Shown here: in pieces, positions 1 to 8,376 of the stretch
Position numbering within the stretch: the stretch's first letter is position 1
How the letters are laid out: each line of letters starts with the position of its first letter
NCBI RefSeq assembly: GCF_007988825.1
Contig: NZ_BJUW01000005.1
Location: 1-64,000 of the forward strand
Origin: Microbacterium aerolatum
Lineage (GTDB): Bacteria > Actinomycetota > Actinomycetes > Actinomycetales > Microbacteriaceae
Length of the DNA: 64,000 bases
Reading direction: 5' to 3'
Made by a program: the position numbers and the translations under genes
The notes under the pieces: model-generated
The model's input: the letters and a program-made list of their open reading frames with translations, nothing else
Database searches by the model: none
Told to the model about the DNA's origin: nothing

Positions 1-951
1 GCCGCGATCGTGGCGGGTTCGGCCGCCGGCACCGAGCAGCTGATCTCGCTCACCTCGATCGTGCACGCGCCGTCGACGTCGACCGCGCTCGGCGCGCTCG
101 GGCTCGGACTCGGCTCCGTGCTGCCGACGCTCGGGGTGATGCTCGCGACCGTCGCCATCGTCACGCTCCTCGGCGCCGTGATCCAGGGCGGCGTGCACCC
201 CCGCAAGCTCGCCGGACGCTTCGAACAGTTCAACATCGTGAACGGCGTCAAGCGCGTGTTCGGGATGCAGGCGCTCTGGGAAGGGGCCAAGGCGCTGCTG
301 AAGACCGCGGCCATCGGCCTCGCGCTGTGGATTGTGATCGCCGGCCTCGTGCCGGTGCTCTCGGCGAGCGGTTCGCACTCCCTCTCGCGCCTGCTCGGCA
401 CCGCGAACGACGGCAGCACTGCGCTGCTGCAGACCGCGATCGCCGTCGGGCTCGCCCTCGCCGCGATCGACGTGTTCGTCGTGATGCGTCGCAACAAGAA
501 GCACACGCGCATGACCAAGCGCGAGGTGCGCGACGAGAACAAGAACTCCGAGGGCGACCCGCTGATCCGCCAGCAGCGCCGTTCGCGCCAGCTCGCGATC
601 AGCCGCAACCGCATGATCGCGGCCGTCGCCGGCTCCGACGTCGTGCTGGTGAACCCGACGCACGTGGCCGTGGCGCTGAAGTACGAGGCCGGAAAGGCCG
701 CCCCGAAGGTGGTCGCGAAGGGTACCGGCGTGATCGCCGACCGTATCCGCCAGCGGGCGAAGTCTGCGGGCGTGCCGATGGTGCGGGAGATCTCGCTCGC
801 GCGTGCGCTGTTCGCCGCGTGCGAGCTCGGCCAGGAGATCCCCGCCGACCTGTACAACGCCGTCGCGAGGGTGCTCGTGTTCGTCGACAGTCTCCGCAAG
901 CGCGGTGCCGCACGCGGCATCCACTCTCTTCCCTACCGGAGGACCGCATGA
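1..951 (+). CDS. flhB: Flagellar export switch protein FlhB (5' truncated by window edge)
   Basis: FlhB is the membrane component of the flagellar type III export gate that switches substrate class from rod/hook to filament. The frame is open from base 1, so the N-terminus lies outside the window; about 316 residues are visible against a usual 350-380. Hydrophobic segments fill the first half. The cytoplasmic domain carries the autocleavage motif NPTH (Asn codon at 652-654) inside VLVNPTHVAVALKY, which is diagnostic. Its TGA overlaps the flhA ATG (ATGA, 948-951), so the two are translationally coupled. It belongs to an operon flhB-flhA-csrA. Confidence 0.95.
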   Translation, partial: AAIVAGSAAGTEQLISLTSIVHAPSTSTALGALGLGLGSVLPTLGVMLATVAIVTLLGAVIQGGVHPRKLAGRFEQFNIVNGVKRVFGMQALWEGAKALLKTAAIGLALWIVIAGLVPVLSASGSHSLSRLLGTANDGSTALLQTAIAVGLALAAIDVFVVMRRNKKHTRMTKREVRDENKNSEGDPLIRQQRRSRQLAISRNRMIAAVAGSDVVLVNPTHVAVALKYEAGKAAPKVVAKGTGVIADRIRQRAKSAGVPMVREISLARALFAACELGQEIPADLYNAVARVLVFVDSLRKRGAARGIHSLPYRRTA

Positions 952-3032
952 ATCAACTGCTGAACAAGCTCTCCGTGCCGATCGGCGTCGTCGGCATCAT
1001 CATGCTGCTCGTCGTGCCGATCCCGCCGTTCCTGCTGGACACCCTCATCATCCTGAACATCATGTTCGCGCTGCTGATCCTGCTGACGTCGATGTTCGTC
1101 AAGAAGCCACTCGACTTCTCGGTGTTCCCGTCGCTACTGCTGGTGGCGACGCTGTTCCGGCTCGGCTTGAACGTGGCATCCACCCGACTGGTGCTCGGCG
1201 AAGCATATGCCGGCCAGGTGATCGAGGCGTTCGGCGAGATCGCGGTGGGCGGGTCGCTCATCATCGGCGCGGTGGTGTTCCTCATCCTGGTGGTCATCCA
1301 GTTCGTCCTGGTCACCAAGGGCGCAGAGCGCGTCGCCGAGGTGGGAGCGCGCTTCACCCTCGACGCCATGCCCGGCAAGCAGATGGCGATCGACGCAGAC
1401 CTCAACGCGGGTCTGATCACCGACACCGAGGCGCGCACGCGTCGCGCCGAGGTGGCCGCGGAGGCCGACTTCTACGGCGCCATGGACGGTGCGTCGAAGT
1501 TCGTCAAGGGCGATGCGATCGCGGGCCTGGTGATCATCATCATCAACCTCATCGGCGGCATCGCGATCGGCATCGTCTCGCACGGTATGGCCATCGACGA
1601 GGCGGTGAGCACCTACAGCCTCCTGACGATCGGCGACGGCCTGGTGACGCAGATCCCGGCGCTGCTGATGGCGGTGTCGACCGGCATGATCGTCACGCGC
1701 TCGAACGCCGAGGCCGAGATGGGTCAGGCCGCGACTGCGCAACTGGGACAGTCCCGCAACGCCCTGACCATCGCCGGGTGCGCGGCGATCGTGATGGCGT
1801 TCATCCCCGGGATGCCGCTGCTGCCGTTCGTCGCGACCGGCGCACTGCTGCTGCTGGCGGCGCAGCGTGTGAAGTCGTCGCAGGCGCGGGCTTCCGCCGA
1901 GGCGGCCTCCGCCGCCGCCGGCCCGGACGGCTCGCCGGGGCCGGAGCAACCGGAGGAGCTGATCGAGAAGATGCGCGTGCACGCGCTGGAGATCCAGCTC
2001 GCACCGAACATCGTCGATCTCGTGACGGGCGGCCCCGACGATCTGCTGGCCCGTGTCAAGGCGCTGCGGCGGCGCATCGCCCTCGACCTCGGCCTCGTCG
2101 TACCTCCAGTGCGCACGCGCGACAGCATCGAGCTGCCGAACTCCACGTACGTCATCCGCATCGCCGGCGTCGAGACCGGACGCGGCACGGCGCCTCCGGG
2201 GTCCGTGCTCGCGCTCGGACAGGGGCTGGAGTCGCTGCCCGGTCAGGCCGCGCTCGACCCGGTGTTCGGGCTGGAGGGCAAGTGGATCCCGATGGAGATG
2301 CGGCACAGCGCCGAGTTCTCCGGCGCCACGGTCATCGACCGCGCGAGCGTCATCATCACGCACCTGTCGAGCGTCATCCAGTCGAACGCCGCGCGACTGC
2401 TCAGTCGCGAGGACGTGCGCCAGCTCACGGACGCGCTCAAGCAGGTGTCGCCTGCCGCCGTCGAGGAGCTCACCCCCGCGCTGCTCTCGCTCGCCGAGGT
2501 GCAGCGGGTGCTGCAGGGGCTGCTCGCCGAGCGCGTGCCGATCAACGACCTCAGCCGGATCTACGAGGCGCTCGCGCTGCGCGCGAAGACGTCGACCGAG
2601 CCGGACGGCCTGATCGAGGCCGCGCGGACGGCGCTGGGGCCTGCGATCGCTGCGCGGTTCGCGGATGCCGGGACGCTGCGCGTCATCATGATCAACCCGC
2701 TGCTGGAGCAGGCGATGCTGGAGAGCCTGCGGGGCAGCGACGACGGACCGCAGATCGTGTTCGACCCGCAGCGGCTCGAGGCGGTCATCGAATCCGTGAA
2801 GCAGGCCGTGGCCGGCGTCACGGACGGCGAGCCGGTGCTCGTGTGCGCGCCGACGCTGCGGGCCGCCGTGCGGCGGCTGGTCTCGGCGCAGACCGACGGG
2901 TTGCCGGTGCTGTCGTACAACGAGGCGACCGCCGCGGCGCTCACGATCGAGACCGTCGGGGTCGTGCGCGACAGCGCAGCGCTGACCGGGTCGAGCGGTC
3001 CGGCGGTGGGTTCTGTGCCGACACCCCAGTAG
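948..3032 (+). CDS. flhA: Flagellar export gate protein FlhA
   Basis: FlhA forms the nonameric ring of the flagellar export apparatus. At 694 aa it has the normal length. The first ~320 residues hold about eight membrane segments, and the FHIPEP family signature region follows the early helices (ARFTLDAMPGKQMAIDAD, then DADLNAGLIT and FVKGDAIAG). The C-terminal half is the cytoplasmic chaperone-docking domain. The ATG at 948 overlaps the flhB stop by 4 bp; the longer upstream open frame is a shadow of flhB. csrA follows 9 bp downstream. Confidence 0.96.
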   Translation: MNQLLNKLSVPIGVVGIIMLLVVPIPPFLLDTLIILNIMFALLILLTSMFVKKPLDFSVFPSLLLVATLFRLGLNVASTRLVLGEAYAGQVIEAFGEIAVGGSLIIGAVVFLILVVIQFVLVTKGAERVAEVGARFTLDAMPGKQMAIDADLNAGLITDTEARTRRAEVAAEADFYGAMDGASKFVKGDAIAGLVIIIINLIGGIAIGIVSHGMAIDEAVSTYSLLTIGDGLVTQIPALLMAVSTGMIVTRSNAEAEMGQAATAQLGQSRNALTIAGCAAIVMAFIPGMPLLPFVATGALLLLAAQRVKSSQARASAEAASAAAGPDGSPGPEQPEELIEKMRVHALEIQLAPNIVDLVTGGPDDLLARVKALRRRIALDLGLVVPPVRTRDSIELPNSTYVIRIAGVETGRGTAPPGSVLALGQGLESLPGQAALDPVFGLEGKWIPMEMRHSAEFSGATVIDRASVIITHLSSVIQSNAARLLSREDVRQLTDALKQVSPAAVEELTPALLSLAEVQRVLQGLLAERVPINDLSRIYEALALRAKTSTEPDGLIEAARTALGPAIAARFADAGTLRVIMINPLLEQAMLESLRGSDDGPQIVFDPQRLEAVIESVKQAVAGVTDGEPVLVCAPTLRAAVRRLVSAQTDGLPVLSYNEATAAALTIETVGVVRDSAALTGSSGPAVGSVPTPQ

Positions 3033-3041
3033 GCTGAACTG

Positions 3042-3293
3042 GTGCTGGTGTTGACGAGGCGGATCGGTGAGAGCGTACGCATCGACGGCGAAATCGAGGT
3101 GACGCTGCTCGACATCAAGGGCGACAGCGTGCGCATCGGCGTGAACGCGCCTCGCGAGACCCGCATCCAGCGGTCCGAGATCGTGGATGCCGTCGTCGCA
3201 GAGAACGTCTCCGCAGCAGCCGATTCCGGCGCCGACGCCGAGAAGGCGATCTTCGAGGCCCTCGCCAAGCGCCGCGGGACGCAGGAGTCATAG
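3042..3293 (+). CDS. csrA: Carbon storage / flagellar translational regulator CsrA
   Basis: CsrA is a small dimeric RNA-binding protein that blocks or modulates translation by binding GGA motifs in hairpin loops. In Gram-positive bacteria it represses flagellin synthesis and is antagonised by FliW. The 83-aa product starts from GTG with the canonical MLVLTRRIGES and contains VNAPRETRIQRSEI, which supplies the conserved RNA-contact arginine. The C-terminus is longer than in enterobacterial CsrA (~61 aa) and Ala/Asp-rich. It lies directly after flhA; no fliW is visible in the window. Confidence 0.95.
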   Translation: MLVLTRRIGESVRIDGEIEVTLLDIKGDSVRIGVNAPRETRIQRSEIVDAVVAENVSAAADSGADAEKAIFEALAKRRGTQES

Positions 3294-3304
3294 CGGCCGG
3301 AGTC

Positions 3305-3376
3305 GGCTTCGACTCGCTCCGCTCGCTCACCCCGTTTCGTCTTCGGCGGCTCCGCCGCCTCCGCTCAACGCCCCGC
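3305..3376 (+). repeat. Structured intergenic repeat, family A, copy 1
   Basis: The copy begins GGCTTCGACTCGCTCCGCT, runs through CCCGTTTCGTC, and has a hairpin with arms GGCGGC (3345-3350) and GCCGCC (3354-3359) around loop TCC, then CCGCTCAACG. Similar copies lie at 3461, 3546, 51528 and inside the MFS gene at 57804. The gap 3294-3699 between csrA and tsaE consists largely of such repeats; I see no gene in it. Confidence 0.8.
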
Positions 3377-3394
3377 GATAACCGCGGGCTCTTG

Positions 3395-3433
3395 GCGTCG
3401 GGCAGCTCCCTGCTCATAGCGTCGGGCAGCTCC
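3395..3433 (+). repeat. 15-bp direct repeat pair
   Basis: GCGTCGGGCAGCTCC occurs at 3395-3409 and again at 3419-3433, separated by 9 bp, within the csrA-tsaE gap. No function is apparent. Confidence 0.7.
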
Positions 3434-3460
3434 ATGCGGGCTCAAGACCGGAGCACCTTT

Positions 3461-3530
3461 GCGGGTCGTTGAGCGAGCGCAGCGAGACGAAACGCGGTGA
3501 GCGAGGAGCCGCAGGCGACGAGTCGAAGCG
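3461..3530 (-). repeat. Structured intergenic repeat, family A, copy 2 (inverted, degenerate)
   Basis: On the minus strand this reads CGCTTCGACTCGTCGCC and onward to CGCTCGCTCAACGACCCGC, matching the two conserved ends of family A in the opposite orientation to its neighbours. The internal hairpin is degenerate. Together with copies 1 and 3 it creates a large inverted arrangement between convergent genes csrA and tsaE. Confidence 0.65.
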
Positions 3531-3545
3531 TCCTCACACACACCC

Positions 3546-3613
3546 GGCTTCGACTCGCTCCGCTCGCTCACCCCGTTTCGTCTGCGGCGCTCCGCGCCTC
3601 CGCTCAACGCCCC
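3546..3613 (+). repeat. Structured intergenic repeat, family A, copy 3
   Basis: The start is the same as in copy 1 (GGCTTCGACTCGCTCCGCT). The internal hairpin here is GGCGC (3586-3590), loop TCC, GCGCC (3594-3598), followed by TCCGCTCAACGCCCC. The arm sequence differs from copy 1 but pairing is kept. Confidence 0.78.
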
Positions 3614-3633
3614 TCGGCAACTGTGCCCCGCCG

Positions 3634-3694
3634 GGAGGTGGTCGAAGTTGTCGCATCGGCGCCGCCCCAGCGGCAGGAAGCGACACCTCCCGCG
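3634..3694 (-). repeat. Intergenic repeat, family B (single copy)
   Basis: On the minus strand this reads GGGAGGTGTCGCTTCCTGCC and ends GCGACAACTTCGACCACCT. The same outline occurs twice at 14837-14983: AGGTGTCGCTTCCTGCCGCT at one end, GCGACAAC and CGACCACCT at the other. It sits immediately beyond the tsaE stop codon. Confidence 0.65.
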
Positions 3695-3699
3695 CTGAC

Positions 3700-4182
3700 C
3701 TAGGGGCCGACGCGCTCGATCGTCACGATGCGGGGTGCGTCGGCATCCAGGTCCTCGTCGGCGATGCCCTCGGCGCCGCCCACCGGGCGCTCCAGCTCGA
3801 TGTCCCACCACGCATCCGCGATCGACGCGGCCATCTCGCGGCCCCACTCGATCACGACGACCGATCCTGCGAGGTCGACGTCGAGGTCGTCGAGCTCCGC
3901 GGCCGAACCGAGCCGGTACGCGTCGACGTGCACGAGCGGCGCCCGCCCGACCAGCGAGGGATGCGTGCGGGCGATCACGAACGTCGGGCTCTGCACCGGC
4001 CCGCGCACGCCGAGGCCCTCCGCGAGCCCGCGCGTGAACGTCGTCTTGCCCGCGCCGAGCGGTCCGGTCAGCACCAGCAGGTCTCCGGCGACGAGCTGCT
4101 CGCCGATGACGAACCCGAGTCGCTCCATCTCATCAGCGGTCGCGATCTCACGACGGCCGAGGAAGGCGGGATCGACGCTCAC
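3700..4182 (-). CDS. tsaE: tRNA threonylcarbamoyladenosine synthesis ATPase TsaE
   Basis: TsaE is the P-loop ATPase that works with TsaB/TsaD to make t6A at position 37 of ANN-decoding tRNAs. The 160-aa product carries Walker A LTGPLGAGKTTFTRG, then SPTFVIARTH and LVHVDAYRLG, all typical of the family. The GTG start at 4182 overlaps the alr TGA (GTGA), so it is translationally coupled to alr; the longer upstream open frame is a shadow of alr. tsaB and rimI, often next in this order, are absent: the operon ends here and flagellar genes converge on it. Confidence 0.93.
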   Translation of the reverse strand: MSVDPAFLGRREIATADEMERLGFVIGEQLVAGDLLVLTGPLGAGKTTFTRGLAEGLGVRGPVQSPTFVIARTHPSLVGRAPLVHVDAYRLGSAAELDDLDVDLAGSVVVIEWGREMAASIADAWWDIELERPVGGAEGIADEDLDADAPRIVTIERVGP

Positions 4183-5279
4183 GACGTGCTCCGCGGCACG
4201 CGATTGCCGACGCGGGTCACGATCTCGTAGTTGATCGTGCCCGCCGCGTTCGCCCACTCCGTCGCCGACGGCGCACCGAGAGTCGGGTCGCCGAACAGCA
4301 CGACCTCATCGCCCACCGCGACGTGCGCGTCGCCGACATCGACCACGAACTGGTCCATCGCGACGCGGCCCGCCACAGCGAACCGCTGACCATTGATCAC
4401 CACGGGTCCGCGCCCGGATGCCTGCCGTGGGATGCCGTCCGCATATCCGAGCGGCACGAGAGCGAGGGTCGTGTCATGGTTCGTGCGATGGTCGTAGCCG
4501 TACGAGACGCCGGATCCGGCCGGCACCCGTCGTACGGCCGCGACCGCCCCGCGCAGCGTCATGGCCGGGCGCAGTCCGAGCTCGGCGGATGACCGGTCGT
4601 CGAACGGCGAGAGCCCGTACAGTCCGATCCCGATGCGCACGGCGTCGAGTCGCGTCTCGGGCAGGTCGATCGCCGCAGCGGTCGCTGCGATGTGACGGAT
4701 CTCTGGATGGATGCCGGCGGATGCCGCGGCCTTCGTCCCCTCCTCGAAACGTGCGAGCGCCGCCCTGTCGTCAGCGGGCGAGGCGTTCGAGAGGTGGCTG
4801 AAGAGACCGACGATGCGGATGCGGCCGATGCGCTCCAGGCGCGCGGCCTCGGCGAAGACCCGGCCCCAGTCCCCCGGCGCGATCCCGTTGCGGGAGAGGC
4901 CGGTCTCGAGCTTGAGATGCACGGCGACGTCACCGCCGGCGACAGCACCGGCGGCCTCGAGCTGGTCGAACGACGAGATCCCGACCTCGATGCCGTTCGC
5001 GGCGGCCTCTTCGAAGCGCTCACCCGGCTCGTGCAGCCACGCCACGATCGGGGCGTTGATGCCGGCGCGGCGCAGGGCGAGCCCCTCGGGGATCTCCGCG
5101 ACGCCTAGACGAGTCGCCCCGCCGGACAGCGCGGCGACGGCGGATGCCGTGGTACCGTGCCCGTATCCGTTCGCCTTGACCACGGCGATGACCTCGACGC
5201 CGGTGAGGCGGCGCAGGTGGCGGGTGTTGTCGGCGATGGCATCCATCTCGATGGACGCCTCGCGGAACGGCACGCTCAC
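4179..5279 (-). CDS. alr: Alanine racemase
   Basis: This PLP enzyme interconverts L- and D-alanine for peptidoglycan. It has 366 aa from a GTG at 5279 that overlaps the acpS stop (GTGA). The PLP lysine is in VIAVVKANGYGHG (about K35) and the second catalytic tyrosine in SGVSYGYDHR, followed by the C-terminal domain motif RVAMDQFVVDVG. Upstream open sequence in this frame is a shadow of acpS and was excluded. Operon order is acpS-alr-tsaE. Confidence 0.95.
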   Translation of the reverse strand: MSVPFREASIEMDAIADNTRHLRRLTGVEVIAVVKANGYGHGTTASAVAALSGGATRLGVAEIPEGLALRRAGINAPIVAWLHEPGERFEEAAANGIEVGISSFDQLEAAGAVAGGDVAVHLKLETGLSRNGIAPGDWGRVFAEAARLERIGRIRIVGLFSHLSNASPADDRAALARFEEGTKAAASAGIHPEIRHIAATAAAIDLPETRLDAVRIGIGLYGLSPFDDRSSAELGLRPAMTLRGAVAAVRRVPAGSGVSYGYDHRTNHDTTLALVPLGYADGIPRQASGRGPVVINGQRFAVAGRVAMDQFVVDVGDAHVAVGDEVVLFGDPTLGAPSATEWANAAGTINYEIVTRVGNRVPRSTS

Positions 5280-5641
5280 GCGGCCCCCTCCACTCGCTCG
5301 GCGATCACGAACGCGGTGGCGAGTCCGGCATCGTGCGACATGGTCAGGTGCAGGCTGGTGATGCCGCGCTGCTCGATGGCGTCTGCGGTCGTGCCCGAGA
5401 GCCGGAAGTACGGCTTGCCCGATTCCTCGGACCCGATCTCGATCTCGGTCCAGTGCACGCCGTCCGAGCCTCCGAGCGCCTTGATGAGGGCTTCCTTCGC
5501 GGCGTAGCGCGCGGCGAGCGACGGCAGCCGCAGCTCGCGCTCGGTCGGGGCGAACAGTCGCTCCATCAGCCGCGGTGTCCGGGACATGGTGCGCTCGAAC
5601 CGCGGGATGTCTACGAGGTCGATGCCGGTCCCGATGATCAC
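5276..5641 (-). CDS. acpS: Holo-[acyl-carrier-protein] synthase AcpS
   Basis: AcpS transfers 4'-phosphopantetheine from CoA to apo-ACP for fatty acid synthesis. The 121-aa size is normal. The metal-binding residues are Asp8 in MIIGTGIDLVDIPRF and Glu50 in AARYAAKEALIKALGG. It overlaps alr by 4 bp and lies 37 bp downstream of the ABC-transporter operon on the same strand; no terminator is obvious in that gap, so read-through is possible. Confidence 0.96.
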   Translation of the reverse strand: MIIGTGIDLVDIPRFERTMSRTPRLMERLFAPTERELRLPSLAARYAAKEALIKALGGSDGVHWTEIEIGSEESGKPYFRLSGTTADAIEQRGITSLHLTMSHDAGLATAFVIAERVEGAA

Positions 5642-5678
5642 GGTTCCAGCCTACTCGGGGCGGTCCCATCCGTACGGC

Positions 5679-6518
5679 TCAGGCCCGGGAGAGCTCCCGC
5701 CGCACCTCGTCCCGCAGCCGCCCCAGGTTCTCCGGCTCGGGCGCAGCGTCGAGGAGCCGTTTGGTGTACTCGTGCTGCGGGTTGAGGATGATCTCGTCGC
5801 TGGGCCCGCGCTCGACGACGTCGCCTCGGTACAGCACCATGATCTCGTCGCTGAAGTGCCGGGCAGTGGCGAGGTCGTGCGTGATGTACAGCACGCCGAG
5901 ATCGTCCTCGCGCTGCAGGTGGGCGAGCAGGTTCAGAACGCCGAGGCGGATCGACACATCGAGCATCGACACCGGCTCGTCGGCGACGATGAACCGCGCC
6001 CCCGGAGCCAGCGCCCGCGCGATCGCGACGCGCTGCCGCTGGCCGCCGGACAGCTCGTGCGGGCGACGGTCGGCGAAGCTCTCAGCGGGCGACAGCCGCA
6101 CGCGCTCGAGCAGCTCGAGCACGCGCCCTCGCACCTCATCGCCCTTCAGGTCGGGGTGGTGCAGCCGCACCGGGCGCTCGAGGTGGTGAGCGATCGTGTG
6201 GTACGGATTCAGCGAGGCGAACGGGTCCTGGAACACCATCTGCACCTCGGAGCGGTACGCGGCGACGTCGCGCCCGCCCGAACCGGTCGGCTTCCCGTCG
6301 AGCAGGATCTCACCGGAGGTCGGGGTCTCGAGCTTCATCAGCATCCGGGCGATGGTCGACTTGCCCGAACCGGACTCCCCCACCAGAGCGATCGTCCTGC
6401 CGGCCTCGATCGTGAACGACACATCCTTGACCGCGTGCAGGATCGAGGTGCGCAGGCCAGAGCGCAGCGTGAAGTCCTTGACCAGATTGCGGGCCTCGAG
6501 GCTCGGTTTCGCGTTCAT
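5679..6518 (-). CDS. Oligopeptide/oligosaccharide ABC importer, ATPase subunit 2 (DppF/OppF type)
   Basis: This is a cytoplasmic ATPase of a Dpp/Opp-family importer, 279 aa. Walker A is GESGSGKST, the signature is LSGGQRQR and Walker B ends in FIVADEP, followed by the H-loop YITHDL. The C-terminal RGDVVERGPSDEI and NPQHEYTKRLL segment is typical of the oligopeptide_HPY tail. ATG overlaps the stop of the first ATPase (ATGA). Last gene of the five-gene transporter operon; substrate is inferred from the hexosaminidase neighbour, not from this subunit. Confidence 0.92.
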   Translation of the reverse strand: MNAKPSLEARNLVKDFTLRSGLRTSILHAVKDVSFTIEAGRTIALVGESGSGKSTIARMLMKLETPTSGEILLDGKPTGSGGRDVAAYRSEVQMVFQDPFASLNPYHTIAHHLERPVRLHHPDLKGDEVRGRVLELLERVRLSPAESFADRRPHELSGGQRQRVAIARALAPGARFIVADEPVSMLDVSIRLGVLNLLAHLQREDDLGVLYITHDLATARHFSDEIMVLYRGDVVERGPSDEIILNPQHEYTKRLLDAAPEPENLGRLRDEVRRELSRA

Positions 6519-7378
6519 CGGACCTGCTCCTGACTGATCTGCGCTCCTGTGCGCACGAAGTCGCCGCGATCTCCGCGGAGGCTGGGGAAGCTCGACAGCA
6601 GCCGCTTGGTGTACTCGTGCTGCGGGTTGCGGTAGATCTCCTCGGACGTGCCCTGCTCGACGATCTGCCCCTGCAGCATGACGGCGATCCGGTCGCTGAT
6701 CTCGATCAGCATCGGCAGGTCGTGCGTGATGAAGATGACGGCGAAGCCGAGCTGCTCGCGCAGTCGCATGATCTCTCTGATGATGTCGCGCTGCACGACG
6801 ACATCCAGCGCGGTGGTCGGCTCGTCCATGATCATGACCTGCGGATCGAGAGCCAGCGCCATGGCGATCATCACCCGTTGCCGCATCCCGCCCGACAGCT
6901 CGTGAGGGAAGCTCGTGAGCCGGTTCGGGTCGACGCCGACGAGGGTCAGCAGTTCTCGTGCGCGCTCCTTCTTCGCGGCCCTGCTCATCCCGGGTCGGTG
7001 CGTGTCGAAGACGTCGAAGATCTGCGCCTTGACGGTGATCACCGGATTGAGCGAGTTCATGGCGCTCTGGAAGACCATCGAGATCTTGTCCCAGCGGAAC
7101 GCCCGCAGCTTCTCCCCGGTGAGGCCGACGATGTCGATGTCGTCGCCGTTGCGGTCGTGGAAGACGATCTCGCCGCCGGTCATCAGCGCCGGCGCGTTCA
7201 GCAGTCGGTTCAGTCCGTACGCGAGGGTCGTCTTGCCGCAGCCGGACTCACCGGCGAGGCCGAGGATCTCACCGCGGTTGAGGGTGAGCGAGACATCGCG
7301 AACCGCCTTCACCGGCGGGTCGACCTCGTACTCGATCGACACGTTGCGGGCGCTCAGCACCGGCTCGACCACGCTCAC
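6515..7378 (-). CDS. Oligopeptide/oligosaccharide ABC importer, ATPase subunit 1 (DppD/OppD type)
   Basis: First ATPase of the importer, 287 aa from a GTG at 7378 that overlaps the upstream permease stop (GTGA). Walker A is GESGCGKTT, the signature LSGGMRQR and Walker B VMIMDEP. The C-terminus carries NPQHEYTKRLLSSFP. The long open frame upstream of the GTG is a shadow of the permease. It pairs with the second ATPase as the heterodimer normal for Dpp/Opp systems. Confidence 0.92.
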   Translation of the reverse strand: MSVVEPVLSARNVSIEYEVDPPVKAVRDVSLTLNRGEILGLAGESGCGKTTLAYGLNRLLNAPALMTGGEIVFHDRNGDDIDIVGLTGEKLRAFRWDKISMVFQSAMNSLNPVITVKAQIFDVFDTHRPGMSRAAKKERARELLTLVGVDPNRLTSFPHELSGGMRQRVMIAMALALDPQVMIMDEPTTALDVVVQRDIIREIMRLREQLGFAVIFITHDLPMLIEISDRIAVMLQGQIVEQGTSEEIYRNPQHEYTKRLLSSFPSLRGDRGDFVRTGAQISQEQVR

Positions 7379-8376
7379 GCGGCCACTCCTTTCGACTTGG
7401 CGGCCTTGCGCACGTTGCGGGCGGCCTGCGGCGAGCTGCGCAGCTTCGGGTTGATGATCTCGTCGATCGCGAAGTTGATGAGGGCGAGACCGCAGCCGAG
7501 TGCGGCGATCATGATGCCCGGCGGCACGAACCACCACCATGCGCCCTGGCCGAGCGCCTGCCCCGACTGGGCCTCGTTGAGGATCGTGCCCCAGGTGATC
7601 GAGTCGGTCGGCCCGAGGCCCAGGTACGACAGGCCCGCCTCGCCGAGAATGGCGAAGATGATCGCGAACAGGAACTGCGCGGCCAGCAGCGGCAGCAGGT
7701 TCGGCATGATCTCGATCAGGATGATGCGCAGCGAGCGCTCACCGGCGACCTTCGAGGCGTACACGTAGTCGCGGGTGCGCAGCGAGCGGGTCTGCAGGCG
7801 CAGCACGTAGGCGGCGCCCGCCCAGGAGGTGATGCCCAGCACGAAGGCGACCAGCTGCATGCTCCGCACCGGCGCGAAGGCGGCGATGACCATCACGAGA
7901 GGGAGGCCCGGAATCACGATCATGATGTTGGTGACCAGTGCCAGCACGTCCTCACGCCACCCCGAGAGGTATCCGGCCAGGACGCCGAAGACCAGCGACA
8001 GCACGATGGCGATTCCGCCGGCGATGAGACCGACGATGAGCGACCCCTGCGCGCCGTGCGCCAACTGGGCGAGCACGTCGTACCCGAGTTTCGTGGTGCC
8101 GAGCAGGTGCTCGCTCGACGGCGGCGACAGCGCCGGGTTCTGCGAGTTGCGAGGGTTCTGGGTGACGAGCGGCGCGATGATCGCGAACAGCACGATCGCG
8201 CCGACGAGCAGGATGCCGATGACGAGCTTCGGCGTCATCGTGGGCAGCATCGCCCGGAGTCCGCTGCGCCGCTTCGGCTGGGTGACGAGCGCCTCGGTGC
8301 GCGGCGGGGAGGAGACGACCGCGTCGTCCTCGATGATGGCCAGCTCGGCAGGGTTCCGGGTGGTGGTGTCAGACAT
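7375..8376 (-). CDS. ABC importer permease (DppC/OppC type)
   Basis: Inner-membrane permease, 333 aa. After a ~40-residue cytoplasmic N-terminus there is one helix, then the Pro-rich external loop NPRNSQNPALSPPSSEHLLG that is typical of OppC_N proteins, then about five helices with the ATPase-docking EAA-like region (YASKVAGERSLRIILIEIMP). It overlaps the DppB-type gene by 8 bp. The conserved HLLGTTKLGYDVLAQL shows the DppC rather than DppB family. Confidence 0.9.
   Translation of the reverse strand: MSDTTTRNPAELAIIEDDAVVSSPPRTEALVTQPKRRSGLRAMLPTMTPKLVIGILLVGAIVLFAIIAPLVTQNPRNSQNPALSPPSSEHLLGTTKLGYDVLAQLAHGAQGSLIVGLIAGGIAIVLSLVFGVLAGYLSGWREDVLALVTNIMIVIPGLPLVMVIAAFAPVRSMQLVAFVLGITSWAGAAYVLRLQTRSLRTRDYVYASKVAGERSLRIILIEIMPNLLPLLAAQFLFAIIFAILGEAGLSYLGLGPTDSITWGTILNEAQSGQALGQGAWWWFVPPGIMIAALGCGLALINFAIDEIINPKLRSSPQAARNVRKAAKSKGVAA

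Noticed and set aside
1134..2363. Long minus-strand open frame (409 codons) antisense to flhA
   Set aside because: Low-complexity Arg/His/Asp-rich translation typical of the antisense of high-GC coding DNA; flhA fully explains the region.
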